Assembly (NCBI GenBank): GCA_029891385.1
Contig: CM057234.1
Coordinates: 18,772,350-18,836,349 of the forward strand
DNA from: Erythroxylum novogranatense
Lineage: Eukaryota > Streptophyta > Magnoliopsida > Malpighiales > Erythroxylaceae
DNA: 64,000 bases
Reading direction: 5' to 3'
Of this stretch, positions 35,015-46,270 are shown piece after piece (position 1 is the stretch's first letter; the number at the start of each line of letters is the position of its first letter). Both the position numbers and the translations under genes were made by a program. A model generated the notes under the pieces. The model worked only from the letters and a program-made list of their open reading frames with translations. It searched no databases and was not told where the DNA came from.

Positions 35015-35254
35015 AGCTCGTCCGAATCAAATTGGATCTTTAATGGCTTCTTATTTGCTAATGACAAACCTTTTTTGTTAAACTGGTATATCATTCGGGT
35101 ACTAGCTATTTAGCCATCTCAATTTGAAGAAATTGTGGAATCACATACTTGGAAGGAGGTGAAACAAATTTGTACACATTTTACAGGCTGAAATTATAAA
35201 GATGTACCTTGCTGAGATTATTATAATCTTCTTCTATAAGTTGTGCATGATAGG

Positions 35255-36309
35255 TGATCGAATTGTTGAAGCTATTAAAATTAATTTTGATTAACTAACA
35301 TTTTGTAATAATTGTAGAACTAAAAATAATTTATTAATTTCAATTGACAAAATAGAGTGGAAATTTATAATAAATTAACTAATAAATTAAAATGAACAAA
35401 AAATAAAAATAATTGAAAATAAAAAATTCAATTTTAATTAACTCCCAATTCAAGGAAAATATTTCATCCAATTGTAACGACGATTGTTGGTTTAAAATAA
35501 TAATTTTCATAATTCAACAGTTAGTTAGAAACCTATTAAGATAGTCATAATAAGTCTCAAATTTTCTTAACTTAATTGGTTCAAACTTAGCATTCAATTC
35601 AAAATTTACTATAAATTGATTGAGTGTGATAACATTCCATATCAATTAAATGATAGTGATATGTTTAATGAAAAGAAGAAATCATAAATTAAATGATTGA
35701 GATAACTACAACTATTCAATTTAGTTTTCTTATTTATCATAAGTTAAATATATAAATTCATAAGTAAACAACTATTCAATTTAGTTTATTTATTTATTTA
35801 TCATAAGTTAAATATACAAATTCATAAACAATATATTTATTACTTGTATCAATCATTCATGACAATTACGGATAATTGAATTTATAAATAGTTATAGATA
35901 TTATATTAATTTGTCAGATCAATCAATATTGATGATTCATGAAATAAAAGAGCAAGCCTATAGGTCAACCTATTGCCATCTCTAATTACGAGCAAACTAC
36001 TTGTAATTAGCTTTAAATTTGGTAATTAATCACAACGTATGCTTTTTAAACCTGTTAATTATTTGTGAATGATAATTAATCAAATAATTAATTGAAAAGT
36101 AGCCAATTTCAAAAAACATTAAGAATAATGAAAATATAATTCTAAATAAAGAAATCGTTTATTACGTAAACATAAATTAAAATCACATAGTTTTGAACTC
36201 AATATCCACCGTAGCTTTCGTTTTGGTGTTTAGTTAATGGAAACAGACATAATTCATAATATTAATCAGTCAAACCATAAATAGAAGATAAGAGTTGTTC
36301 TTTGCTTCA
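35255..36309. other. AT-rich spacer with a local 60-bp tandem duplication
   Basis: No gene is seen. Near 35709-35830 a unit starting CAACTATTCAATTTAGTTT is repeated with 60-bp spacing (35709 and 35769). The second copy has an expanded (TTTA)n. Exons 6 and 7 of the WAT1 pseudogene, expected here, cannot be found. Confidence 0.55.
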
Positions 36310-36990
36310 AGTGGAGGATTTTTATTCCACTAGTACTAGTAGCGATAAAGCCTCCCATACTCTGTATTTCAAGTTGCAAGTCTTGCTTGCAATTCTCTGT
36401 TTTCCTCTCCGCTTTAAGGACTGCGCTGCTTTTTGTTGCGCACCTTAAAGGAATGCCTTTGTTTCCTCTTCCTTAACAATAAAGACTTAATGACATAAAA
36501 GTCGAATACAATTAACCCATTTGGGTGTTGATCTCCATTGTCCAGAACTGGGAATCGAGCTTTGGGACAGACCGTTCCATATAATAGAAACCTAAAATGG
36601 TGGCGTGGGTGAATTGGGTGGCACATTTGACCAAATTGGCATGAGTTGTTGAACTGGCTTGGTGCAACTGAAAACGCCACTTCAGAGAAGGAGTGAGCAT
36701 TATGCTCTTATCAGACTGAAAAGGCAATGATTCCGTATTCAACTTGCGCTTGAACTGTTGACAATAATTCGGCGTCGATTCTTTAGTCCAAATAAAGAAT
36801 TTGGTTTCTGAATTCTGACTGATGAAGGCTAGTATAGATTATAGAGTGATGTGGACCACTTGTGTCCTTTAAGAAAAGATGACGGTGAGAACGAGATCCT
36901 TGCCGTGGCCATGGATGAGCGAAACGTGTGCTTGGCACACGAATCAATCCCACTTATGTAGTAATTAATCCATCTTAGTATAATATTTTT
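36310..36990. other. Spacer with an unassigned, possibly gene-derived segment
   Basis: About 36340-36760 has more balanced composition than its surroundings. On the reverse strand, overlapping frames 36742-36512 and 36680-36414 are open, the latter ending with a basic stretch (LLLRKRKQRHSFKVRNKKQR). I recognise no domain. A captured gene piece or an untranslated exon is possible; chance is equally possible. Confidence 0.3.
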
Positions 36991-37012
36991 AAACATAGTA
37001 AAAGATAAGATT

Positions 37013-37160
37013 TTCTGTCCAATATTATTCTGTCTTATTTTATCTTATTAAATCTCAGTCATTTATTTTGTGGGACTCACACGGGACTTACATGGGACCC
37101 GCATAAATAAATGACTAGATTCATTGAACACAATAAGACACCATAATATTAGACAGAAGA
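37013..37160. mobile_element. Short MITE-like inverted repeat
   Basis: TTCTGTCCAATATTATTCTG (from 37013) reappears as an imperfect reverse complement near 37132-37160 (AATAAGAC...ATAATATTAGACAGAA). The arms are about 28 bp with a few mismatches. No clear target-site duplication is visible, so the family is not assigned. Confidence 0.5.
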
Positions 37161-37242
37161 TCTGGACGATGATCAAAACTAATGCATTGGTTTCTCCTTT
37201 TCCCTTTTTCCCCCCTTCCAGTTTAACTCAAAAAAACATTAA

Positions 37243-37841
37243 CGGGCCGTTTGGAAACTTCCGAATTGAATTCGTGAACGAATTGAATTCAATTACATTA
37301 ATGAAGTTGGGATTGAATTCAATTTACACTGTTTGGAACAAATTTAGTAATATTAAATTGAATTCAATTCTGTTTGTTGGAACAAATATAGTAATATTAT
37401 AATTGAATTCAATTCCACTAGATTCAATTATCTTCAAGATATATAAACTTCAATTTATATTTGATTTAATACTTAAAATAATTTAAATAAATATTAAGTT
37501 TTAGATAATTAAAATAATTTAAATAAATATTAAATTCTAGATAACAAAATTATATTATTGAATTGAATATAAAAACAATTAAATTAATAATATAATTTTT
37601 AACTATTTATTATAAAAATATCAAAACATATCAAACATGAATTGAGTTATAAAACTCAATTCATGTTATAACTCATGTTAGGAGCAAGCTAAGTCAAGTG
37701 GGGTTGAATTCATGTGGTTTTTTACATGAATTCAACCCCTTTAAATTGTAGAGATTGAATTCAAGTATGAATTCAATTCTTGTGATTTTTGTATTCCAAA
37801 TGGATGAATTGAATTCAATTCATCACATTCCAAACACCTCC
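37243..37841. mobile_element. MITE-like element with terminal inverted repeats and ten GAATTC sites
   Basis: The left end is CGGGCCGTTTGGAA. The right end, read on the reverse strand, is GGAGGTGTTTGGAA; these are imperfect terminal inverted repeats sharing GTTTGGAA. TAA flanks both ends (37240-37242 and 37842-37844), which would fit a PIF/Harbinger-type 3-bp duplication. The interior repeats the palindrome ATTGAATTCAAT many times in both halves. It is non-coding. A hAT-type origin cannot be excluded from the ends alone. Confidence 0.6.
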
Positions 37842-38238
37842 TAAATCCCCCAATCCAATTGTCTTTTAATGAAGAGGTTGCTGGTATGAATCGACTTAGT
37901 CTCAGTTTTGAAGGCAAATAATTGACCCCAAGTTCTAAAAATGAGGTCAAGGATATAGAAACATTTGTTACAAAAGTGTGCAATAATCAACTTAGTGAAA
38001 GATGCCTTTCACACTATAACCATTGCTTCTTACCCACAGCTAATAGTTGTATGTTTGTGACCACAATAATAATAAAATGCAAGCCTTGTTAAATAATTGC
38101 GCCACTACGATAACTTGTCAACACTTGTTTCTTGGAAAGAAAAAGCATCACCTTCCCTCTGTGCATTCATCCTCTCTGTTTTACACAAGACAATCTCTCT
38201 TTCTTCCCCTGTTTTGTGCTTTAGTGTTCTGTGGTGAA
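37842..38238 (+). promoter_or_regulatory. Upstream region of the WAT1-related gene
   Basis: A 400-bp interval between the MITE-like element and the (GA)n of the leader. It should hold the core promoter. I cannot point to a TATA box with confidence. Confidence 0.35.
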
Positions 38239-38262
38239 GAGAGAGAGAGAGAGAGAGAGAGA
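38239..38262 (+). repeat. (GA)12 microsatellite in the WAT1 5' leader
   Basis: Twelve GA units end 13 bp before the ATG at 38276. GA/CT repeats are common in plant 5' leaders. Upstream in-frame codons also stay open through it (an ATG at 38231), but the family N-terminus begins at MAERYCYRD. Confidence 0.9.
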
Positions 38263-38275
38263 CAGGTGCATAACC

Positions 38276-40550
38276 ATGGCAGAGAGGTACTGTTACAGAG
38301 ATGTGTTGCCATTTGCAGTGTTGGTGACAATGGAGTGTGTCAATGTGGGCTTAAACACACTTTTCAAGGCAGCAACTATGAAGGGCATGAGCTACCATGT
38401 TTTTGTTGTATATGCTTATGCTATTGCTGCTCTTGTTCTTCTTCCCGCTCCATTCATCTCCTACAGGTCCCTATCTCTCCTCTTTCATCTCAACTGCTTG
38501 GTGGGTTTTTGGAGAAAACAAGATTAATGTTATGAACTAAATACATGTGCTTCGATTCTTACGCAGATCAAGAGTGCTTCCTCCACTGAGCTTCTCTATA
38601 CTGTATAAAATTGCTCTTCTTGGGCTTATAGGGTAAATATTACTTAACCGACTGTGTGTGTAGATTTTTGAAGCCTAAAAAGTAGTGGGTTTTGTGAGAT
38701 GATTAAGTAATTTGTCCTTCAATGAGGGTTGCAAGTGAAAAGGAAAGGCTTATCAATTATGATTTTTTGGGTTGTGGAGCAGGAGTTCGTCTCAAATCAT
38801 GGGATACACAGGGATTAATTATAGTTCACCCACGCTAGCTTCGGCGATCAGCAACCTGACACCAGCTTTTACGTTCATACTTGCTATCATTTTCAGGTAG
38901 TGCCAATTTCCCTGTTTGCTTCTGCTAAGTTCATTGGCTTAAACTTTCATCCTCTTTTCCTCTGTGAAGTGACGTCAGGTGTTTTTCCCTTTTTGTCAAA
39001 GTTGATCAAAGGTGCTTTTTTTCTTCTTCTTAGAGCAGATGTCTACTTCTGCTACCTTTATTCTGCTGTCTCTGTTTTCAGTTAGTATTTGTGCTTTCAG
39101 TTTGTTTAGCGATAGCCATCTTAAACGTTACTAATCGGCCCCTCTATCTAATGAAGTTGAGCTTTGATTCCAAGTTGAAAATCCATAAGTTTGAATGGAG
39201 GTTGTCTGCGGATGTGAGAGCAATCAAATAGAAGCTGCATCTTTCCTTTTTGTCATAATCTAATTAGTTACATAATCAATTGAATACTAGTACATGGGAG
39301 GATAGATGAAATTGTCTGATGATTGGTGCCTAGTTTCAAAAGTTGAACGATGACTATTAATCCATTTGTGGATTGATTGAGACATTAGTGCCTTCCGCCC
39401 TTACAAGTTATCTATACTTTTGGTGGACCACTTCTAACTTAACTATGAATATTCCCATGGAAAGGATGGAAACTGTTGCTTTGAGAAGAACAAGTAGCCA
39501 GGCCAAAGTTTTGGGCACCATTGTGTCAATAACAGGCGCATTTGTAGTGACTTTCTACAAAGGCCCACCTATGTTTATAGCTTCACCATCATCCGATTTA
39601 CTTGATCACCGTCTTCACTCTTCAAACCACAACTGGGTCCTTGGCAGCATTTTCCTCACAGCAGAGTATATACTAGTTCCCCTATGGTACATTGTTCAGG
39701 TATTGTCTTGCTCAAAATTCCAGGGATTTACATTTTCAGTGTGAACTTGGCAGTGTTTGAAGTGAAAACTGAACAGTCTGTAACACTATATAGACGCAAA
39801 TTATGAAGGAGTACCCAGCAGAGCTAACAGTGGTATTCTTCTACAATTTATCCGTGAGCGTGATAGCAGCAGTTGTGGCTCTACTTACAGAAGGAACTTC
39901 AAGTGTTTGGATAGTGCGACCAAATTTAGCATTGGCCTCGATCTTTTGCTCGGTGAGAGACGAATGGAAGTCCGTAAAGTTGGAGAATTTGCTTAGAGTA
40001 CCATGTATCTACAGTTTCTAGTACTTGACTCTCTTTTTTGTTCCCTTTTGTGTCTATAGGGGCTCTTTGGGTGTTGCTTGAACAATACTGTTCACACATG
40101 GGCCCTGCACTTGAAGGGACCTTTCTTCGTGGCAATGTTCAAGCCATTGTCCATTGCCATCGCCGTTGGCATGGGTGTGATGTTCCTCGGTGATATTCTC
40201 CACCTTGGCAGGTATGGAACTTCAGAAAATGGCCAAAATTCTTTGTCAAAAACTTATGTTAATGGTTTTAGTAATCTTCCACCTTCACCTTTTGAAAAGT
40301 AAGCAGAGAGGAAAAGAGCTACAATCCATTCTCTTGCTTTGTATACGGCATCTTTGACACCCTACTTTTGTATACGTGTATATTTTTTTTCAGTCTCATT
40401 GGAGCTGCAATAATATCCATTGGATTCTATACGGTAATGTGGGGAAAATCCAAAGAAGAGCTGAGTCAGGATTGTGATTCAGGGATCCCAGAGCATCGTC
40501 CATCCTCGGAGAAGGTTCCTTTGCTGAAAAGCTACAAAAATGAAGTGTAG
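38276..40550 (+). CDS. WAT1-related protein (nodulin MtN21-like, EamA transporter family), 7 exons
   Basis: A membrane protein of the drug/metabolite transporter superfamily. Relatives in plants (WAT1/UMAMIT) export auxin or amino acids at vacuolar or plasma membranes; the substrate here cannot be told. Exons: 38276-38466, 38567-38632, 38783-38896, 39465-39699, 39794-39952, 40060-40211, 40394-40550. They total 1074 nt, 357 aa. Features: [13 protein letters not shown] start, then [113 protein letters not shown] and [13 protein letters not shown]. Two EamA repeats with about ten hydrophobic segments are expected and fit the length. The exon layout is the family's usual one. A dead paralogue lies upstream (21956-35254). 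The exon 4 acceptor (after GGAAAG at 39464) is chosen because it gives FRMETVALR. Confidence 0.93.
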
Positions 40551-41447
40551 TTTATTGGCAAGGGTCAGAAGGTTCCTTGAATAGAACAAGGGCCAGTTTT
40601 TTCTTATGTAGGGGTCCCCATAAAACCAGGACTCCTTCCCTTGGTTGCAAGTATACTAGTGTACAAAATGTTAAAGCTCATGTTAGTTGCCAACGACATA
40701 GGTTGAGTTTGCTACTTTGATTGGCATTACCTTCAGAAACCCCACTCTACCACCTTAAGACACAGGAATACAGGATGCTTCTTTGCCAAATCCCGCAAAA
40801 CTATGGTATTCCACGCAAAAGACCAATTAACAATCCTCAGAGCAATACATACAATGAGCTGCATTACGCATTTAACCTAATCGGGTTCAAGTGCTTGTAA
40901 TGATCAGAAAAGGAAAATAACCCAGACTGGTTAGTTTGCGGTTGATAAGGTGGTAACCCAATAGAACAACTTCCCATTTAGGTCATTCGGCGTCTACAAG
41001 TACATCATCTTAGTGCTAAATCAGATATCATAATACGCACAATAACATATAAGGCTCAAGTCCCAACTACCACAGAAGTCCCCATAACCCAAAAGGAAAA
41101 AAATCCTTCAACATTTGGGAGACTACTATCAAAATCCTCCCTGCTTTCATCCTGCTATAAAATAAATCGGAAAGAGTACCGATAGATGGCCCTCTGAACT
41201 TTTTACCTAACTTTTAAACAGATGTACGTACAGATCCTATGTACCTTTCTTCCATACTAAAGAACTACATACCATTTTTTAAACTCCAAGTGCTGCTACT
41301 CTCAGAAAAACTAAGTCCTGTTGTATAATGATGAACTCCCAAACAAGATGAGCAAACTTGACCATCGAAGATGAACATGATCCTCGTTACAATGGCTGCA
41401 GTCTTCAACCAATTCGTAATCCTTTGTTCTGTGGTCTAAATTTTCGC
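40551..41447. other. Shared 3' region between two convergent genes
   Basis: 3' ends of the WAT1-related gene (from the left) and the DEG9 gene (from the right) face each other over 897 bp. I see no ORF or element. Both 3' untranslated regions must end here; overlap of transcripts is possible. Confidence 0.5.
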
Positions 41448-44400
41448 TCAAGTCCTGAGATCATCAGACATAGCAGAAGGTATACAATGTGTTGCAAGAA
41501 TATCTAATGTTGCCGCTTTGGCAGTTTTGTTCTGTAGAACCACAATCTGCACAATGAATTCCAAAATCAGTGAACGCTTCCTATGTGTGAAGTATACAGT
41601 ATGTATGCATTGAGGTGCCCCACACACAAATTTATAGAGAGAAACAAATTTATAGAGAGAACCTGCTGGTATTCAAGGTCAAACTTTAAAAACTCATCCT
41701 CACAGATTTCCACCATCTCTGCCAAGTTCTTAAGATTCTTCACAGGTTTGCCATTGAAAGAGAGAACCTTTATTGCAGGTACAACAAAGATTTTAATTAG
41801 TGAACGTAAAAACAGAAGCTACATTAACTAATATAACCAGCTACATCAAGCCAAATACCTGAGTGTTGACAATCTCCTCATACCCAATATTAATGTCAGC
41901 CACAAGCACCTAGCACCAATTTCATAAACATACTTTATGCAGTGAATTTTTTTCGCTCTATCAAAAATAGTGAATTAAAAGCCACCTCCAGCAGTGCATA
42001 TGATTGGCGTGTACTTATCCTAAAGCAGTGAGCTCCAAGATACCACGGAAAAAGCATAGAATAAAGCTGGTTGAAAGACGAGTCAGACATACCTGTGAAA
42101 TAACAACAACCTGTTCATCTATAGACTGAGCCATTGCATGCAGATGTTTATCCAACAACTTAACTGGAGCATCAAATTCATAATCCTTTCCATACTGCAG
42201 CAAAGGGCAATAACCAAGAAATTAGTGAAATTCCAAAGCCTTTTTCCAATGCAAAAATGTATACAGTGTAATACAAATATCTTCGGAATTATAAATTGTA
42301 GAGTCTGGACTGCTGAGATAAAGCAGTGACAAGCAATAGAATAGCAAACAGAGAAAATAAATTTCTAAATCCAATATGCCAGAGACAGGCACACTGGAGG
42401 TCAAACTCAATTACACACCTCCGATCGCAGATAAGGAACAGATACTGCAGTAAAAACAAATCCAGCAACAATGTAATAAGAAGGAGGTCTGCCGCTGTTG
42501 TGAGCTGGTATAAGTCTTTTGTGAGTTGCAAGCTTAATGCTGAATTCCAATATCTTTGAATTGCGGAGAACTTTTACCAGAGCCTTGTCCCCAGTGTATT
42601 TCTGAGAAACAAGGTAACTGAAACTTATCCGCTCTCCATGCCTGAATGGAACTGAAAGTTAATCCAAAGAAAAAGAGAAATAAAAGGTTAATGTAAGGTA
42701 ATATAAAAGATAATTCAGTAATGATAACACCAAAGAAAGTTTCAACGTTTAGCACAAACTAAGAAACATTTAGATTTATAAAGCTAGTTTGAACAGAGTC
42801 CCGTGACCACCCTCAGCTATTGATTCTGATAAGATTTACCAGAACACAATACCATTTAGGTAAGCAGAAGAATTTGAGAAACTAAAATGACTAACACTAT
42901 GCACAATATGCAGCACCTGAGAAAGCCTTACCCCATTATATTCCTTGGATGTTGGGGACAGGAGCTAGATAAATCCAATAAAGAAAGATAAAAGCAGTAT
43001 TTAAAGCAACTCTGCTCAATATTCTTTTCGGACCATCCACTCAGGTATTTTGACTACGTCATAAACTTTTATCAAGGTCTTACATGACTGAATAACCATG
43101 TAAGATTACTTATTACTCACATTGCAAAATTCCATGTAAGATTACTTATTACTCGCATTGCAAAATTAAGCGCCAAATTAATGCAAATATTTAAATTAAA
43201 ACCTGAGATAAGCAGATAACAAAAACTTACTCGTCCCATCATTAGCAATATTAATTCCATCAAAACTTAAAATGACATCAGAAGGATTAAGAACTTGTGA
43301 TTCTGGAGCTGTTGGCTCAATTCTTCTAATGCGGACACCTTTCTGATTAGTTCCCATCCCTATTGACAATCGGAGATCAGGATTTTCAATCTTCTGCCAC
43401 TCCACCCCAAGAACTGGGAAACCTATTAAAAGCAACAACTTTATGGTAAGAAAAGCAGAGCAGTCACAAGCTGAGCATCATAAGCATATATATGACTAGT
43501 AAGTTGTAAAAAACAGTTTCTATATCATTTTCAACAGTTGGGTACCTGTATAAGCCCCATTCTTCTCATAATCATGAATAAAATGCATTATGACTGGCGT
43601 TGGAATAACATAGCCAATATTTTCCACATCTTCATGTTTCAGAGACTGAAATGCAATACCAACACATTTCCCCTTGTCATTAAAGGCGGGTCCCCCAGAA
43701 TTTCCAGAATTTATAGCAGCATCTATCTGAAATAGAATTTTAATGAAAACATATACAATGGATCCATTAGCAGTCGACACTAAATGGAAGCACTATATAT
43801 AGTAGGCAGGACTCCAGTCTTTCTGACCTGCAATCCTAAGAGCTCAGTTGACCCATGGATGTAAGAAAGTATCTCAATTCGGGAGACAACACCACTTGTT
43901 ACAGAGATTGTGTCGCCCCCAATTGGGTAACCAACAACAGTGACAGCATCTTGAAGTGCAGGCAAGTCTCCAAAGTCAACTGGTGTGACTCCCTCCCAAA
44001 ACTCATCATCGCTAACAGTCAATAATGCTGAAACATCAAGAAAAGAGAGCAAAAGTTGACATGAACAAATACTCAAAGCTTTTGAACTTTGACAGTTCAG
44101 TTGCACCGTAAGAAAAAGAGTAGTAAGCATTACCATAAACTTATAAGACATTCAAACATACATATTTTGACAATCATTGGCTTAATTATCTTAAACATTA
44201 TCACTCAAAAAAAAAAAGGAAAGGAAAAGTGATGCTCCTGAGCAGTGGAGAAGTAGTATTGAACAAAAGTGTCTTGCCTGATAAATTTAATTATTATTGC
44301 AGGAAATACCAACCAGAACTAGATACCAAATAAAAATACTCTACTGATAAATTGACGTTTCTTCCCATCTCATAATACGAATCCCTCTCATACTAACATT

Positions 44401-45343
44401 CTACCAGAAAAGCCAAAACAAAAAATAAAAAAAAGGTAAAAAGTATTAAAATGTGTGGCCTGTCCTCCAATCTCTTCGTTGTCCTCATCCTCAACCATAG
44501 AAATATAAGCTTAGTTTAGGATTTTAATTAGCCTTCCTCGATTAGGCAACTCAATGAAAACCGTACTGTTCCAACGTTGAGGAATTACAATTCTTTAAAT
44601 CTTGACATTAATTATCTCCCCTAAAAGACACCCAGACTACCCCTCTCTTTACAACAACTGAAAGTTTGATAAAAGCATAAACTAATAAACATCAGCCTAT
44701 GCACATATGAAAAATTAAAACTTTACTCACCAATGTCACACTCTGTCCCAATAGCCAAAACAGTCGCCAAATACTTGGTGTCAGAACCTCTTTTCTTTAA
44801 CTTCACTTGGGTGTGATGCTCCACCGAATGTGCATTAGTTAACACCCTTCGTCGCCCAACAATAAAGCCACTACTACTCGAACTATATTGCCTCTTTCTC
44901 TGCCATGGAAGCGAGAAGTTTGGGTCAGTATGCACACAGAACACTTTCACCACCGCATCCATAGCTGGAACCACCTTCACCGCGCTTTCCCACTCTGCCG
45001 CCGCCGCCGCCACGGCAATCCCCATCATGTTATTCAGTCGTATCTCGCTACCGGGTGCGCAAAAGTCGCCGTTTTGCTCGCTGTGTCGAGTTAATCGCCG
45101 TTCGGGCGACTTGGGTTGCTCCAAAGTTTCCGTTTGTTTCCCAACTTTCCGGGGTCTTCCTCGTCCCCGGCGCGAAGGAGGAGGGCTGGTGGAGGTGGCC
45201 GGAATTTCGGAGGAGGTTGTAGTGGTGGAAGGGACAGGAACGGTGTCGTTTGGAGGGACGTTTGAGGTGAACTGGAAGTCCATGGTTTCAGGGGACGGAG
45301 AGTTTTTGGGTTTGCGACCGCGCTTTCTAGGTTTATTGTCCAT
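41448..45343 (-). CDS. DEG9: DEG9-type Deg/HtrA serine protease, 9 exons
   Basis: An ATP-independent serine endopeptidase of the trypsin fold; Arabidopsis DEG9 acts in the nucleus/nucleolus. Exons on the reverse strand: 45343-44731, 44027-43828, 43726-43546, 43422-43231, 42651-42419, 42194-42093, 41909-41859, 41767-41663, 41546-41448. They total 1776 nt, 591 aa. The catalytic triad is complete: H172 (TNAHSVEHH), D203 (GTECDIALL) and S281 ([10 protein letters not shown]). A PDZ domain follows ([32 protein letters not shown]), with further conserved blocks ([44 protein letters not shown]). The N-terminus is basic, with KRGRKPK and RRGRGRPRK, which look like AT-hooks or nuclear signals. There is no bacterial-type or plastid-type signal. 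The start is the first ATG of the long exon 1 and gives the family length. Confidence 0.95.
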
Positions 45344-46035
45344 TTTGGCTTTACGGGTCTGGTTTATGTTATGCTAATGCAAAGAGAGAGCCTTGACCCT
45401 GGAGAGATTCTGGGATGTGGAGGAGAGAGAGAGAGTCTGAGAGAGAAGAAGAAAATGAAGAAGAAGAGTTGGGCTAAGTGGACATAGGGCCTCCTCTGTT
45501 AAATTAGGGCAAGTCAATAATTTCGTGATTTGGTGAAATGGGATAGGAAATGAATTGAGAGGAACCATCCAAGCTCACATATCTAGTTAGAGCCCATTTC
45601 GTTTTGAACCTTTTTAATTTCAATAGTACAATAACAAGAATATCAGTCATAACAATAATATTAACAATAATAATTCAGTAAAAATTTCATTGGTATGTAA
45701 GATTTGGAGAGATTTAATAATATAAAATCTTACATCTAATTTATAGAGAAGTTGTTTCCGATAGGCTCATATATATATATATATATATATGGTTCTGTCA
45801 GATTTTGGTGGGGCTGGGCACTGCTTCTTGGATCAATGAGATTAGTTGATTCTGGTTTAAAGATACCTGCAAAACAATAAAGGCACGCCGGGAGTTAATT
45901 TTCAGTAGGCCCCTCCGATACTCAAGTCAGTCTCTTGGGAGAGTTTTGGTTGCTGATAAATAAAAAAATAAAATTATTGAAAATCGTATCTTTTTCATGA
46001 TGAGGTAATGAATTTATATGGCTAATACCTATAGG
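45344..46035 (-). promoter_or_regulatory. Upstream region of the DEG9 gene
   Basis: The leader side has a CT-rich stretch on the reverse strand (45420-45445). A (TA)11 tract lies at 45769-45790. No gene is seen. The Tat-family fragment begins at about 46036, so the promoter is confined to about 700 bp. Confidence 0.4.
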
Positions 46036-46270
46036 AATTAGGTCAATCATCAAGAGATGGGCCGATCGACCCATGCGTTGTTCTGAGTCTAGGCTTGGGC
46101 CTAGCACGACCGACCCAACCATAAGCCCCCTACTCCTCAAGTCTGACCAAAGAAAGGGGTCAAAGGAGTACATAAGGATCGTGCAACTCGTCTGTAGGAC
46201 AGCTCGTGTAGGCCCGATCGGTCGGACATCAATGCTTAGTGCATGACAGCTCGTGCCAGGACCGATCGGT
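46036..46270 (-). mobile_element. Fragment of a Tat-family element: polypurine tract and start of its 3' LTR
   Basis: On the reverse strand, TTGAGGAGTAGGGGGCTTA is followed by TGGTTGGGTCGG. These match the polypurine tract and LTR start at 10720-10750. The LTR part runs 46121 to about 46036, with GGGCCCAAGC-like and CGATCGGCCCAT words. The part 46122-46270 matches the internal 3' end (GACCGATCGG words). Both outer ends are lost. Confidence 0.8.

Larger units (their letters stand above)
21956..35254 (+). pseudogene. WAT1-related (MtN21-like, EamA) transporter pseudogene split by two retrotransposons
   Basis: Remains of exons 1-5 in the order of the intact gene at 38276-40550. Exon 1 is 21956-22119 joined to 32254-32277 (RRWWYEGVVVAALFAAECTS ... 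VVYSYAMATLVLC). Its 188 nt compare with 191 in the intact gene, and the same phase-2 donor is present. Exon 2 is near 32385-32450 (LPSLNFPVIFGSAF) with a damaged donor. Exon 3 is 32573-32684 (GIKYSSPTL ... NNLVPTFTFILVVIFR) with an in-frame TAG and a net 2-nt loss. Exon 4 is about 33170-33327 joined to 35020-35080 (SILGALFAVRHKG ... SSESNWIFNGFLFAND). Exon 5 is 35187-35254 (AEIIKMYLAEIIIIFFYKLC). Exons 6 and 7 are missing. The copia element cuts exon 1 and the small gag-only element cuts exon 4. The same orientation and proximity suggest a tandem duplicate that died. Confidence 0.85.

Noticed and set aside
38231..38275. Upstream ATG at 38231 as the start of the WAT1-related protein
   Set aside because: It would add a run of (RE)n from the GA microsatellite. 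Family members begin at the position of 38276, and the next residues fit the family.
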